Source: Streptomyces sp. R33 | Lineage (GTDB): Bacteria > Actinomycetota > Actinomycetes > Streptomycetales > Streptomycetaceae | NCBI RefSeq assembly: GCF_041200175.1 | Contig: NZ_CP165727.1 | Span: forward strand, 2,889,501-2,953,500 | Direction of reading: 5' to 3' | DNA length: 64,000 bases | Shown here: one piece after another, positions 15,932 to 24,647 of the stretch | Numbering within the stretch: position 1 is the first letter of the stretch | Layout of the letters: each line of letters opens with the position of its first letter | Translations under genes and position numbers: made by a program | Notes under the pieces: model-generated | What the model was told of the DNA's origin: nothing | The model's database searches: none | The model's input: the letters and a program-made list of their open reading frames with translations, nothing else

Positions 15932-17371
15932 TCAGCCGTCGAGCGAGGTCATCACGTGCTTGATGCGGGTGTAGTCCTCGAAGCCGTAGGCGGAGAGATC
16001 CTTGCCGTAACCGGACTTCTTGAAGCCGCCGTGGGGCATCTCGGCGACGAGCGGGATGTGGGTGTTGATCCACACACAGCCGAAGTCGAGGTTCTTGGAC
16101 ATCCGCATCGCGCGGCCGTGGTCCTTGGTCCACACGGAGGAGGCGAGGGCGAACTCGACGCCGTTCGCGAACTGCAGGGCCTGGGCCTCGTCCGTGAAGG
16201 ACTGGACGGTGATGACGGGGCCGAAGACCTCGTTCTGGATGATCTCGTCGTCCTGCTTGAGGCCCGAGACCACGGTCGGGGCGTAGAAGTAGCCCTTCTC
16301 GCCGACCTGGTGGCCGCCCGCCTCGACCTTGGCGTGCGCCGGGAGGCGCTCGATGAAGCCCGCGACCTGCTTGAGCTGGTTCGGGTTGTTCAGCGGGCCG
16401 TAGAGCACGTCCTCGTCGTCCGGCTGACCGGTCTTGGTGTCGGCCGCGGCCTTGGCGAGGGCGCTCACGAACTCGTCGTGGATGGACTCGTGGACGAGCA
16501 CGCGGGTCGCGGCGGTGCAGTCCTGGCCGGCGTTGAAGTAGCCGGCGACGGCGATGTCCTCGACGGCCTTCGGGATGTCGGCGTCCTCGAAGACCACGAC
16601 CGGGGCCTTGCCGCCGAGCTCGAGGTGGACGCGCTTGACGTCCTTCGAGGCGCTCTCGGCGACCTGCATGCCCGCGCGCACCGAGCCGGTGATGGAGGCC
16701 ATCGCCGGGGTGGAGTGCTCGACCATGGCCTTGCCGGTCTCACGGTCGCCACAGATGACGTTGAAGACGCCCTTGGGCAGGATCGAGTCGATGATCTCGG
16801 CCATCAGGACGGTGGAGGCCGGGGTGGTGTCCGAGGGCTTGAGGACCACGGTGTTGCCCGCGGCGATGGCCGGGGCGAACTTCCACACGGCCATCATCAT
16901 CGGGTAGTTCCAGGGCGCGACCTGGGCGCATACGCCGACCGGCTCGCGGCGGATGATCGAGGTCATCCCGTCCATGTACTCGCCGGCCGAGCGGCCCTCG
17001 AGCAGGCGGGCCGCACCCGCGAAGAAGCGGATCTGGTCCACCATCGGCGGCAGCTCCTCGCTGGCCGTGAGGCCCAGCGGCTTGCCGGTGTTCTCCGACT
17101 CGGCGGCCACGAGCTCCTCCGCGCGCGCCTCGAAGGCGTCCGCGATCTTGAGCAGGGCCTTCTGCCGCTCGGAGGGGGTGGTGTCCCGCCAGCCCGGGAA
17201 GGCGGCCGCGGCAGCGGCCATGGCGGCGTCGACGTCAGCCTGGCCGGAGAGCGGGGCGGTGGCGTACACCTCGCCGGTGGCGGGGTTGACCACCTCGGTG
17301 GTCCGCCCGTCGGCGGCGTCCTTGAACTCTCCGCCGATGTAGTTGCGCAGACGACGCAGTTCGGTGGTCAC
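15932..17371 (-). CDS. Aldehyde dehydrogenase, probable aminobutyraldehyde dehydrogenase
   Basis: NAD(P)-dependent aldehyde dehydrogenase of about 479 aa. I place the start at the GTG giving VTTELRRLRNYIGGEF, about 10 nt after AGGAG. Earlier starts in frame are less likely. Conserved parts are ASITGSVRAGMQV, the general base in LELGGKAP, the nucleophilic cysteine in GQDCTAATR, and WINTHIPLVAEMPHGG near the C terminus. It differs from the enzyme at 3830-5347 but belongs to the same aminoaldehyde group. The divergent Lrp-type regulator and aminotransferase genes suggest it oxidises the aldehyde made by polyamine transamination. Confidence 0.88.
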   Translation of the reverse strand: MTTELRRLRNYIGGEFKDAADGRTTEVVNPATGEVYATAPLSGQADVDAAMAAAAAAFPGWRDTTPSERQKALLKIADAFEARAEELVAAESENTGKPLGLTASEELPPMVDQIRFFAGAARLLEGRSAGEYMDGMTSIIRREPVGVCAQVAPWNYPMMMAVWKFAPAIAAGNTVVLKPSDTTPASTVLMAEIIDSILPKGVFNVICGDRETGKAMVEHSTPAMASITGSVRAGMQVAESASKDVKRVHLELGGKAPVVVFEDADIPKAVEDIAVAGYFNAGQDCTAATRVLVHESIHDEFVSALAKAAADTKTGQPDDEDVLYGPLNNPNQLKQVAGFIERLPAHAKVEAGGHQVGEKGYFYAPTVVSGLKQDDEIIQNEVFGPVITVQSFTDEAQALQFANGVEFALASSVWTKDHGRAMRMSKNLDFGCVWINTHIPLVAEMPHGGFKKSGYGKDLSAYGFEDYTRIKHVMTSLDG

Positions 17372-17498
17372 TCCAGCCACACTCCTGATCACATGTCCAA
17401 CGATTGAGACGAATCCCAATCTTAGCCCCTAGGCGGACGCTTTCGGCAGGGCCAGACGCCACCAACTACGAAATCAGTGAGATCCAAGTCCCCAGACA

Positions 17499-17518
17499 AC
17501 GGATTTCATCGATTCCGT
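17499..17518. promoter_or_regulatory. Inverted ACGGA/TCCGT motif in the Lrp-ALDH divergent promoter region
   Basis: ACGGA (17499-17503) and TCCGT (17514-17518) form an inverted repeat. The right half lies in GATTCCGTCTTGC (17511-17523), which closely matches GATTCCGTTGTTGC at 5423. The site is 23-42 nt upstream of the GTG of the Lrp-type regulator and between it and the divergent aldehyde dehydrogenase. Autoregulation and control of both genes by the regulator is an inference from position. Confidence 0.45.
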
Positions 17519-17540
17519 CTTGCGGAACAGACGACTCCTC

Positions 17541-18044
17541 GTGCACAGTGAGGTCGTGGTCAGTCGAAGCGCAGATTCCAGGAACAGACAACCGTCCCCT
17601 TCGGTCGATGCTGTGTCCCTGGCGATCATCGAGCAACTGCAGGAGGACGGGCGCCGTCCCTACGCAGCGATCGGCAAGGCCGTCGGCCTGTCGGAGGCAG
17701 CCGTGCGCCAGCGCGTGCAGAAGCTGCTCGACCAGGGCGTCATGCAGATCGTCGCCGTCACCGACCCGCTCACCGTGGGCCTGCGACGCCAGGCCATGGT
17801 CGGCATCAACGTCGAGGGAGACCTCGACCCGGTGGCCGACGCACTGACCCAGATGGCCGAGTGCGAGTACGTGGTCATGACCGCGGGCTCGTTCGACCTG
17901 ATGGTGGAGATCGTCTGCGAGGACGACGACCACCTGCTGGAGACGATCAACAAGAAGATCCGCGCGCTCCCCGGCGTGCGATCAACCGAAAGCTTCGTTT
18001 ATCTGAAGCTGAAGAAGCAGACCTACATGTGGGGAACTCGATAG
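17541..18044 (+). CDS. Lrp/AsnC-family transcriptional regulator
   Basis: Regulator of about 167 aa, start at GTG 17541 (VHSEVVVSRSADS). The N-terminal winged helix reads VDAVSLAIIEQLQEDGRRPY, then AAIGKAVGLSEAAVRQRV as the recognition region. The C-terminal RAM ligand-binding domain covers QIVAVTDPLTVGLRRQAMVG to STESFVYLKLKKQTY. It is separated by only 3 nt from the aminotransferase gene and is divergent from an aldehyde dehydrogenase. It probably controls this polyamine or GABA catabolic block. The effector is unknown. Confidence 0.9.
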   Translation: MHSEVVVSRSADSRNRQPSPSVDAVSLAIIEQLQEDGRRPYAAIGKAVGLSEAAVRQRVQKLLDQGVMQIVAVTDPLTVGLRRQAMVGINVEGDLDPVADALTQMAECEYVVMTAGSFDLMVEIVCEDDDHLLETINKKIRALPGVRSTESFVYLKLKKQTYMWGTR

Positions 18045-18047
18045 CCC

Positions 18048-19409
18048 GTGAGCCAGGACCTCTCCAAGACCGCGTACGACCACCTGTGGATGCACTTCAC
18101 CCGCATGTCGTCGTACGAGAACTCCCCCGTCCCCACCATCGTGCGGGGTGAGGGCACCTACATCTTCGACGACAAGGGCAAGCGCTACCTGGACGGTCTC
18201 GCCGGACTGTTCGTGGTCAACGCCGGTCACGGCCGCAAGGAACTGGCCGAGGTCGCCTACAAGCAGGCCCAGGAACTCGCCTTCTTCCCCATCTGGTCGT
18301 ACGCGCACCCGCAGGCCGTCGAGCTGGCCGAGCGCCTCGCCGGCTACGCCCCGGGCGACCTGAACAAGGTCTTCTTCACCACCGGCGGCGGCGAGGCCGT
18401 CGAGACCGCGTGGAAGCTCGCCAAGCAGTACTTCAAGCTGCAGGGCAAGCACACCAAGTACAAGGTCATCTCCCGCGCGGTCGCCTACCACGGCACCCCG
18501 CAGGGCGCGTTGTCCATCACCGGCCTGCCGGCCCTGAAGGCCCCCTTCGAGCCGCTGGTCCCCGGCGCGCACAAGGTGCCGAACACCAACATCTACCGCG
18601 CCCCGATCTACGGCGACGACCCCGAGGCCTTCGGCCGCTGGTGCGCCGACCAGATCGAGCAGGAGATCCTGTTCGAGGGTGCCGACACGGTCGCCGCCGT
18701 CTTCCTCGAGCCGGTGCAGAACGCCGGTGGCTGCTTCCCGCCGCCGCCCGGGTACTTCCAGCGGGTCCGCGAGATCTGCGACGAGTACGACGTGCTCCTC
18801 GTCTCCGACGAGACGATCTGCGCCTTCGGCCGCCTCGGCACGATGTTCGCCTGTGACAAGTTCGACTACGTCCCGGACATGATCACCTGCGCCAAGGGCA
18901 TGACCTCGGGCTACTCCCCGATCGGTGCCTGCATCGTCTCGGACCGCATCGCCGAGCCGTTCTACAAGGGCGGCAACACCTTCCTGCACGGCTACACCTT
19001 CGGCGGGCACCCGGTGTCCTCCGCGGTGGCGCTCGCCAACCTCGACATCTTCGACAAGGAAGGCCTCAACCAGCACGTGCTGGACAACGAGGACGCCTTC
19101 TTCTCGACCCTGAAGAAGCTGCACGACCTGCCGATCGTCGGCGACGTCCGCGGCAACGGATTCTTCTACGGCATCGAGCTCGTCAAGGACAAGGTCACCA
19201 AGGAGTCCTTCACGGACGAGGAGACCGAGCGCGTGCTCTACGGCTTCCTCTCCAAGGCGCTCTTCGAGAACGGCCTGTACTGCCGTGCCGACGACCGTGG
19301 CGACCCGGTCATCCAGCTGGCCCCGCCGCTGATCGCGGACCAGGGCACCTTCGACGAGATCGAAGGCATCCTGCGCTCGGTGCTCACCGAGGCGTGGACC
19401 AAGCTGTAA
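18048..19409 (+). CDS. Class III aminotransferase (probable polyamine/omega-amino acid transaminase)
   Basis: PLP-dependent transaminase of 453 aa, starting at GTG 18048, three bases after the regulator stop. Typical elements are YIFDDKGKRYLDGLAGLFVV, the phosphate-binding TTGGGEAVETAWKLAKQY near residue 110, the cofactor Asp in LLVSDETICAFGRLG, and the Schiff-base lysine in MITCAKGMTSGYSPIG near residue 285. The family includes putrescine- and diamine-pyruvate transaminases. Together with the neighbouring aldehyde dehydrogenase it would convert a diamine to an amino acid. Substrate is inferred from neighbours. Confidence 0.9.
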   Translation: MSQDLSKTAYDHLWMHFTRMSSYENSPVPTIVRGEGTYIFDDKGKRYLDGLAGLFVVNAGHGRKELAEVAYKQAQELAFFPIWSYAHPQAVELAERLAGYAPGDLNKVFFTTGGGEAVETAWKLAKQYFKLQGKHTKYKVISRAVAYHGTPQGALSITGLPALKAPFEPLVPGAHKVPNTNIYRAPIYGDDPEAFGRWCADQIEQEILFEGADTVAAVFLEPVQNAGGCFPPPPGYFQRVREICDEYDVLLVSDETICAFGRLGTMFACDKFDYVPDMITCAKGMTSGYSPIGACIVSDRIAEPFYKGGNTFLHGYTFGGHPVSSAVALANLDIFDKEGLNQHVLDNEDAFFSTLKKLHDLPIVGDVRGNGFFYGIELVKDKVTKESFTDEETERVLYGFLSKALFENGLYCRADDRGDPVIQLAPPLIADQGTFDEIEGILRSVLTEAWTKL

Positions 19410-19445
19410 AGAGCAGCGCGGCGAAGAGCAGCAAACAGTCCGAAC

Positions 19446-19498
19446 CACACGGCCCGGATCCTCCGTTCGAGTGAGAACGCGGGGGTCCGGGCCGTGTG
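19446..19498 (+). terminator. Terminator after the aminotransferase gene
   Basis: CACACGGCCCGGA (19446-19458) pairs perfectly with TCCGGGCCGTGTG (19486-19498). The loop contains a smaller CGTTC/GAACG pairing. It starts 37 nt after the aminotransferase stop. Confidence 0.75.
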
Positions 19499-19593
19499 CT
19501 GTCACCATCCAAGACGTTCATCTCTTTACATCTCAGTGCGGCGCCAGTGACCGAACCGGTTCCGCTTCGTTCCCCCGGACGGAGGTGTACGCC

Positions 19594-20382
19594 ATGGTGG
19601 CTCCACCGGACAACGCCCCACCGGACAATGACGTCCTCTGGGCACGGTCCGTTCACTACTCCCACTGGGGGTCCCCCCGGACGCAGTCCGGGGGAGGTTC
19701 ACCCGGACTCATCGGGGTCTCCGTCGGCGTCCGCGAGGGCGAGATCCTGGCCCTGACCGGCCCGCGCGGCAGCGGGAAGACCACGCTGCTGCGCTGCCTG
19801 GCCGGACACGTGGTGCCCGAGCAGGGCGAGATCTGGTTCAACAGCGTGCCCGTCCACACCATGGGTGCCCAGGCCCGCGAACGGCTGCGTCGCGACCGGT
19901 TCGGCTGGATCGGCCCCGATCCCCTGCTGCTGCCCGAGCTCAAGGTCTGGGAGAACGCCGCCCTGCCCCTGCTGATCGCCGGCGCCTCCCACCGCACGGC
20001 CAAGGCCGCCGCCTGCGAATGGCTGGACCGCCTCGACATCGGCGGCTTCGCCCGCAAGCGCCCCCGCGCCCTGACCCGCGCAGAATCCCAGCGGGTCGCC
20101 CTCGCCCGGGCCCTGGTCAACGAGCCCGCCGTGGTCTTCGCCGACGAACCCACCGCCCCGCTGCACCGCACCGAGCGCGCCCTGCTGCTCCGTACGCTCA
20201 CCACCGCGGCGCGCTCGCACGAGATCACCGTGGTGCTGGCCACGCACGACGAGGAGACCGCAGCCGTCGCCGACCGCCGGGTCGCGCTGCTCGACGGCCG
20301 CCCCGCCGGGACCGCAGCCGCCGTCGGCGACCGGTCCGACGAGACCCCGGAGGGCCAGGCCGCGTGCTCGCTCTCCGCCTAG
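19594..20382 (+). CDS. Atypical ABC transporter ATP-binding protein
   Basis: Cytoplasmic ATPase of about 262 aa, ATG at 19594 with GGAGG 8 nt upstream. Walker A (GPRGSGKTT) and Walker B (VVFADEP) are intact, and the switch His is present (VLATHDEE). The usual LSGGQ signature is replaced by LTRAESQRVALARAL, and the Q-loop glutamine is missing (RFGWIGPDPLLLPEL). Residues about 25-35 are encoded by an inserted palindromic repeat. The next gene overlaps by 19 nt and encodes a membrane protein that is probably its partner. The LolD/FtsE-like exporter group is the nearest type. Substrate unknown. Confidence 0.85.
   Translation: MVAPPDNAPPDNDVLWARSVHYSHWGSPRTQSGGGSPGLIGVSVGVREGEILALTGPRGSGKTTLLRCLAGHVVPEQGEIWFNSVPVHTMGAQARERLRRDRFGWIGPDPLLLPELKVWENAALPLLIAGASHRTAKAAACEWLDRLDIGGFARKRPRALTRAESQRVALARALVNEPAVVFADEPTAPLHRTERALLLRTLTTAARSHEITVVLATHDEETAAVADRRVALLDGRPAGTAAAVGDRSDETPEGQAACSLSA
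19674..19694. repeat. Palindromic GC-rich repeat inside an ABC ATPase gene
   Basis: CCCCCGGAC-GCA-GTCCGGGGG is a 9-bp perfect hairpin, flanked by ACTGGGGGT and AGG. Near-identical elements are common between genes in Streptomyces. Here it lies in frame within the coding sequence and encodes part of WGSPRTQSGGGSPG, between the first beta strand and Walker A. Confidence 0.65.
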
Positions 20383-21437
20383 CCCGCGGCTCCGGCCCGC
20401 TCGTCCAGCTGCGCCGGCTGCTGGTCGCCGCCGCCTGCGCCGGCGCCGGTTTCCTCCTGCTGTACGTGCTGGCGGAGGCCACTGCCCGGCCTGCCGGATC
20501 GTTCCCGCGCCTGCTGTGGGCCCTGGTCCCGCTCGCCGTCACCGTGCAGTTCGCCATCGCCGTCGCACGGACCGACCCCGCGACCCGGCCCCGCCAGGGG
20601 ATGGACGCCGTCGGGCTGGGCCCCGTCCGGCTCACCCTCGTCGCGGCGGTCTCCACCGCCGTCTCCTGCACCCTGGGCAGCGCCCTGGCCCTGGCCGCCT
20701 TCCTCCACCTGCGGGGCGACCTCACCGGCCTGCCCTTCGACGGAGCCGGGGCCCGGCTGCTGCACGCCGACCGGCCGCTGCCCGTGGCGGCCGCCCTCAC
20801 CCTGCTGACCCTGGTGCCGCTGGCCGCCTCGGCCGCCACGGCCCTCGCCCTGCGCCCGCACCCGCCGCTGGCCCCGCAGACCGGCCTGCCCTGGGGCATC
20901 GCACTCACCGCCTGCGGACTGGCGGTCGAGGCGTACACCGGCCTCGGCGGAGTCGGCATGCCGGCCGGCTGGGCACTCATCGCCGTCGGGCTCTCGCTCG
21001 CCGGCCCGGGCCTCACCTACGCCTGCGGAGCCCTGGTACAGGCCGTCCGCCCGGGCGCCGTGCGGCTGCTGGCCGGGCGGACCCTCCAGGAGGAGGCGCC
21101 CCGACTGGGCCGCCCGCTGGGCCTGTTGTGCGCGGTCGGCGCGGGCGCCCTCACCACCGCCGCCCTGCGCGACCGGGGCGGCTTCCCCGTCCCGCTGGGT
21201 CCGCTGACCGGGCCGGCCTGCGCCCTGGTCGCGCTGTGCGTGGCCGCGACCCTGCTCACCTGCGCCGTCGAGGTCCGCCAGAACCGCTCCGACGCCCGCG
21301 CGACCCTGCGCGACCTGGGCACTCCGGGCACGGTCCTGCGTACGGCCGCGACCCTGCGGGCCACCGCACTGGCAGCCGTGTGCGCACCGGTCGTATGGGG
21401 TGTGGCGCAGCTGACGTCTCTTGCGTTGACCCGCTGA
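20364..21437 (+). CDS. Multi-spanning membrane protein, probable ABC permease partner
   Basis: Integral membrane protein of about 357 aa from GTG 20364, which lies inside the end of the ATPase gene and has GGAGGG upstream. About ten hydrophobic segments alternate with Arg/Pro-rich loops, starting LLVAAACAGAGFLLLYVLAE. No EAA loop is seen and the sequence resembles no family I can name, although FtsX/MacB-like permeases are often this divergent. The overlap with the atypical ATPase strongly suggests one complex. The direction of transport and the substrate are unknown. Confidence 0.78.
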   Translation: MLALRLARGSGPLVQLRRLLVAAACAGAGFLLLYVLAEATARPAGSFPRLLWALVPLAVTVQFAIAVARTDPATRPRQGMDAVGLGPVRLTLVAAVSTAVSCTLGSALALAAFLHLRGDLTGLPFDGAGARLLHADRPLPVAAALTLLTLVPLAASAATALALRPHPPLAPQTGLPWGIALTACGLAVEAYTGLGGVGMPAGWALIAVGLSLAGPGLTYACGALVQAVRPGAVRLLAGRTLQEEAPRLGRPLGLLCAVGAGALTTAALRDRGGFPVPLGPLTGPACALVALCVAATLLTCAVEVRQNRSDARATLRDLGTPGTVLRTAATLRATALAAVCAPVVWGVAQLTSLALTR

Positions 21438-21463
21438 CACGGGCAGCCCTTAGGGTGGGCCGA

Positions 21464-22555
21464 ATGGTCCACGCAGACATCGAGATCGAGACGCTCGCCG
21501 AATTCGACCAGGTCGTGGCGCGCGGCTCGCTCAGCGGCTACCGCATCCAGTCGGTCAACCTGCTGGAGCGCACGTTCGCCCTGCTGTCCGCCGACACCTC
21601 CGCGGCCGTCTTCCTGGGCTGCGCGATGGAGCCCGACGCGGCGGCCAAGGTGCGCGCGGACGGTGCGCTCGTCTTCCCGCCGGTGCCGGACCTGCCCTTC
21701 AACCCGTACCGCGGTCTGCTGTACACCGCCGACGAGCTGTTCGCGGGGCTGTCCGACGGTTACGAGGGCACTCCTGACGCCCAGTCGTACGCCTGGTTCC
21801 AGGAGACCAAGGCGGACGGCGACGTCTTCTCCTCGATGCTGCGCTCCGTCCACGACGACGCGATCTCCGACGCCCTCGACGAACACCTCGCCGGCGCCCG
21901 GGTGGTGGGCGTCATGGGCGGCCACGCGATGGCCCGCGGCGGTCTGGACTACCAGGGCGCGGCCGAACTCGGCCGGGAGCTGACCCGGTCCGGGCTGACG
22001 GTTGCCACCGGCGGCGGCCCCGGCGCGATGGAGGCGGCCAACCTCGGCGCCTACCTGGCCCCGGCCCCCGACCACGCCCTTGCGGAGGCCCTCGAGATCC
22101 TGGCCAAGGCCCCGTCCTTCGCGCCCTCCGTGTCCGACTGGGCGCAGGCGGCGTTCGCCGTACGGGACCGCTGGCCCGCGGGCGGCGACTCGGTGGGGAT
22201 CCCGACCTGGTTCTACGGGCACGAGCCGCCGAACGCCTTCGCCGGCCACATCGCCAAGTACTTCGCGAACGCCACCCGGGAGGACGGGCTGCTCGCCCGC
22301 TCCACCGCGGGCGTCGTCTTCCTGCCGGGCGCCGCGGGCACCCTGCAGGAGATATTCGACAACGCCACGCCGAACTACTACGGGTCGCGGGGCGAGCCGA
22401 CCCCGATGGTGCTGATCGGGCGTACGCACTGGACCGAGCACCTGCCGGCCTGGCCGCTGCTCCGGGCGCTGGCGCGCGGCCGTGCGATGGAGTCCCGGAT
22501 CGCGCTGGTCGACTCGGTGGCCGAGGTCCCCGCCGTACTCGCTTCGATGAAGTGA
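21464..22555 (+). CDS. LOG-family (lysine decarboxylase-like fold) protein
   Basis: Cytoplasmic protein of about 363 aa, ATG 21464 (MVHADIEIETLAEFDQVV). A Rossmann-like core is seen at GARVVGVMGGHAMARGGLDY, with GLTVATGGGPGAMEAANLGA near residue 185. The LOG-type catalytic loop near residue 285 reads FLPGAAGTLQEIFDN, where families usually have PGGxGTxxE. LOG proteins hydrolyse nucleoside 5'-monophosphates such as cytokinin ribotides. The enzyme activity is uncertain for this longer form, because an N-terminal domain of about 120 aa precedes the core. It follows the membrane gene by 26 nt. Confidence 0.83.
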   Translation: MVHADIEIETLAEFDQVVARGSLSGYRIQSVNLLERTFALLSADTSAAVFLGCAMEPDAAAKVRADGALVFPPVPDLPFNPYRGLLYTADELFAGLSDGYEGTPDAQSYAWFQETKADGDVFSSMLRSVHDDAISDALDEHLAGARVVGVMGGHAMARGGLDYQGAAELGRELTRSGLTVATGGGPGAMEAANLGAYLAPAPDHALAEALEILAKAPSFAPSVSDWAQAAFAVRDRWPAGGDSVGIPTWFYGHEPPNAFAGHIAKYFANATREDGLLARSTAGVVFLPGAAGTLQEIFDNATPNYYGSRGEPTPMVLIGRTHWTEHLPAWPLLRALARGRAMESRIALVDSVAEVPAVLASMK

Positions 22556-22646
22556 GTGACGGGCCGAGGCAACTTCCCGGCCCGATCGCACGTCTGCCAT
22601 AGGTAATCAAAGTGCAAAACCCTGCCAGACGTGAACGGAGCCCTCG

Positions 22647-23579
22647 GTGCTCATAGGCCTGCTGACCGCGATCGCGGCATCCATCTGCTACGGCACGGGA
22701 TCCGTCCTGCAAGCCGTCGGCTCGCGCCGGGCGGCCCGGATGTCCCCGGCCGCCGCCGGGGTGACCGCGCACGGCGGCCCGAACCTCTCGTCCACCGCGA
22801 AGGCAGCGATGACGTGGGAGTTCATCGTCGGCACCATCCTGGACTTCGTCGGCTTCGGGCTGGGCGCGCTCGCCGCCCGGCTGCTGCCCCTGTTCCTCTC
22901 CCAGACGGTGATCAGCGCCAACCTGGTCATCACCGCGGTCCTCAGCGTGAAGATGCTGGGCATCCGGCTGACCCGGAAGGAATGGACCTCGATCGGGGTC
23001 GTCTGCGCGGCGCTGGTGCTGCTGGCGACGGCGGCGGGCCACGAGGGCGGCCACCACGCCCCGATGTCCACGCACTGGTGGCTGTTCGCCGTGACCCTGC
23101 TGATCATCGCGGGCGGCACGGTGGCCGTACGCCTCCTGGGCGCCCGGGCCGCGATCCTGGCGGGCCTGCTGTCGGGCCTCGCCTTCGGCGCGCTCGGCGT
23201 CGGCGTCCGGATCCTCGACGGGATCGACCCGTTCGACCTGGGCAAGCTGCTCGCCGACCCGGCCCTCTACGCCATCCTGCTGGCCGGCGTGGGCGGCATG
23301 TACCTGCACACGGTCGCCCTCCAGATCGGCTCGGTGAACGGCGCGACGGCCGCGCTCGTCGTCGGCGAAACCGTCCTGCCGGGTGCCATCGGCGTCCTGT
23401 GGCTGGGCGACGCATCGCGGCCGGGCCTGGCCTGGCTGGCGGCCCTCGGCTTCGTGCTGGCCGTCACGGGCGCGGTGGCCGTCGCCTGGTACGGCAACCA
23501 CGACGGCGCAGAACCCCCCGCCGCACCCGGATCCGAACCCGAATCCAGCCCCGCCGAATCCAGCCCCGCCGGCGTCTGA
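22647..23579 (+). CDS. DMT/EamA-like integral membrane protein
   Basis: Ten-segment membrane protein of 310 aa beginning at GTG 22647 with GGAG 6 nt upstream. The start LIGLLTAIAASICYGTGSVLQ and the later repeat of similar helix pairs (GGMYLHTVALQIGSVNGATA) suggest the drug/metabolite exporter fold, with two five-helix halves. The tail ends in ESSPAESSPAGV. This tail and the stop codon are encoded by a tandem 15-bp repeat, so the C terminus looks like a recent addition. Substrate unknown. Confidence 0.82.
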   Translation: MLIGLLTAIAASICYGTGSVLQAVGSRRAARMSPAAAGVTAHGGPNLSSTAKAAMTWEFIVGTILDFVGFGLGALAARLLPLFLSQTVISANLVITAVLSVKMLGIRLTRKEWTSIGVVCAALVLLATAAGHEGGHHAPMSTHWWLFAVTLLIIAGGTVAVRLLGARAAILAGLLSGLAFGALGVGVRILDGIDPFDLGKLLADPALYAILLAGVGGMYLHTVALQIGSVNGATAALVVGETVLPGAIGVLWLGDASRPGLAWLAALGFVLAVTGAVAVAWYGNHDGAEPPAAPGSEPESSPAESSPAGV

Positions 23580-23607
23580 GGCGCGAAGGCCCGGGGGACG
23601 AGCCCCG
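23541..23607. repeat. Tandem GAATCCAGCCCCGCC repeat and adjoining GC hairpin
   Basis: GAATCCAGCCCCGCC occurs twice head to tail at 23541-23555 and 23556-23570. GGCGTCTGAGGCGCG and a small CGGGG/CCCCG hairpin (23592-23607) follow. A related element is found at 34174-34248, and fragments (CCTCAAACGCCGG) lie in inverted orientation near 53260. It encodes the tail and stop of the upstream gene. Confidence 0.65.
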
Positions 23608-23615
23608 CGCAGCGG

Positions 23616-24647
23616 CTACGCAGCCGGCAGCACGACCACCTCGGCCGGGGCGAAGGACACCGCAACCCGGTCCCCCATGGCCGGGGCCCCGGCCAGCCCG
23701 CACTCCGCCTCCAGCTCCGGCCCGGCCTCCGGCCGCAGCCGCAGCGCCACGTGCGTCCCGCGGAACGTCCGCGCGAGCACCTCACACCGCAGCCCCGCCG
23801 CCGCCAGCACCACGCCCGCCGGCCGGATCAGGATCCGCCGCTCGCCCTCCGGGGACCCGGCCGGCACCAGGACCTTGCCCCACGCCGTCATCGCGGCCTC
23901 TCCCGACACCACCGCCGGCACCACGTTCTCGAACCCGAGGAACCGCGCCACGAACTCCGAGGCCGGCCGCTGCCACACCTCCAGCGGGGTCCCGGCCTGC
24001 GCGATCCGCCCGTCCCGCATCACCACCACCCGGTCGGCCAGGGCGAAGGCCTCCCCCTGGTCGTGGGTGACGGCCAGCACCGTGGTCCCGAGCCGGGAGA
24101 ACAGCCCCCGCAGCTCCACGACCAGCCGCTCGCGCAGCCCCCGGTCGAGCTGCCCCAGCGGTTCGTCCAGCATCAGCAGCCGCGGTGAGGGGGCCAGCGC
24201 CCTGGCGAGGGCGACCCGCTGCTGCTCACCACCCGACAGGGAGGACACGGACCGGCCCTGGGCCCCGGGCAGTCCGACCAGCTCCAGCAGTTCCGCGACC
24301 CGGCCCTCGCAGGCCCCCCGGCCGGAGCCCCGCATGCGCAGCCCGAACGCGACGTTCCCGCCCACGTCCCGGTGCGGGAACAGCTGGTGGTCCTGGAACA
24401 TCAGGCCCACCCCGCGCCGGTGCACGGGCACCCGCTCCTGGTCCGCACCGCCGAGCAGGACCCGCCCGGCGGATACCGGCTGGAGCCCGGCGACGACCCG
24501 CAGCAGTGTGGATTTGCCGCTCCCGCTCGGCCCGAGCACGCACACGATCTCGTGCTCGGCGACCGCGAGGTCCACGGAGTCCAGTGCATCGAAGACGGCG
24601 CGCTCGCCGAAGCGGACCGAGACCCCGGCCAGTTCGAGCAACGTCAT
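23616..24647 (-). CDS. thiQ: Thiamine ABC transporter ATP-binding protein, ThiQ type
   Basis: Cytoplasmic ATPase of about 343 aa starting at the ATG of MTLLELAGVSVRFGE, which overlaps the permease stop by one base. Walker A is GPSGSGKST near residue 36, the Q-loop MFQDHQLFPHRD, the signature LSGGEQQRVALARAL, Walker B LLMLDEP, and the switch VTHDQGEA. About 110 C-terminal residues form an added regulatory region, making it longer than enterobacterial ThiQ. Its role in thiamine uptake is taken from the ThiB-like protein and TPP riboswitch upstream. Confidence 0.85.
   Translation of the reverse strand: MTLLELAGVSVRFGERAVFDALDSVDLAVAEHEIVCVLGPSGSGKSTLLRVVAGLQPVSAGRVLLGGADQERVPVHRRGVGLMFQDHQLFPHRDVGGNVAFGLRMRGSGRGACEGRVAELLELVGLPGAQGRSVSSLSGGEQQRVALARALAPSPRLLMLDEPLGQLDRGLRERLVVELRGLFSRLGTTVLAVTHDQGEAFALADRVVVMRDGRIAQAGTPLEVWQRPASEFVARFLGFENVVPAVVSGEAAMTAWGKVLVPAGSPEGERRILIRPAGVVLAAAGLRCEVLARTFRGTHVALRLRPEAGPELEAECGLAGAPAMGDRVAVSFAPAEVVVLPAA

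Noticed and set aside
19594..23579. Biosynthetic or resistance cluster around the atypical ABC system, LOG protein and DMT transporter
   Set aside because: No biosynthetic enzymes are present, and the genes have separate starts and unrelated families.
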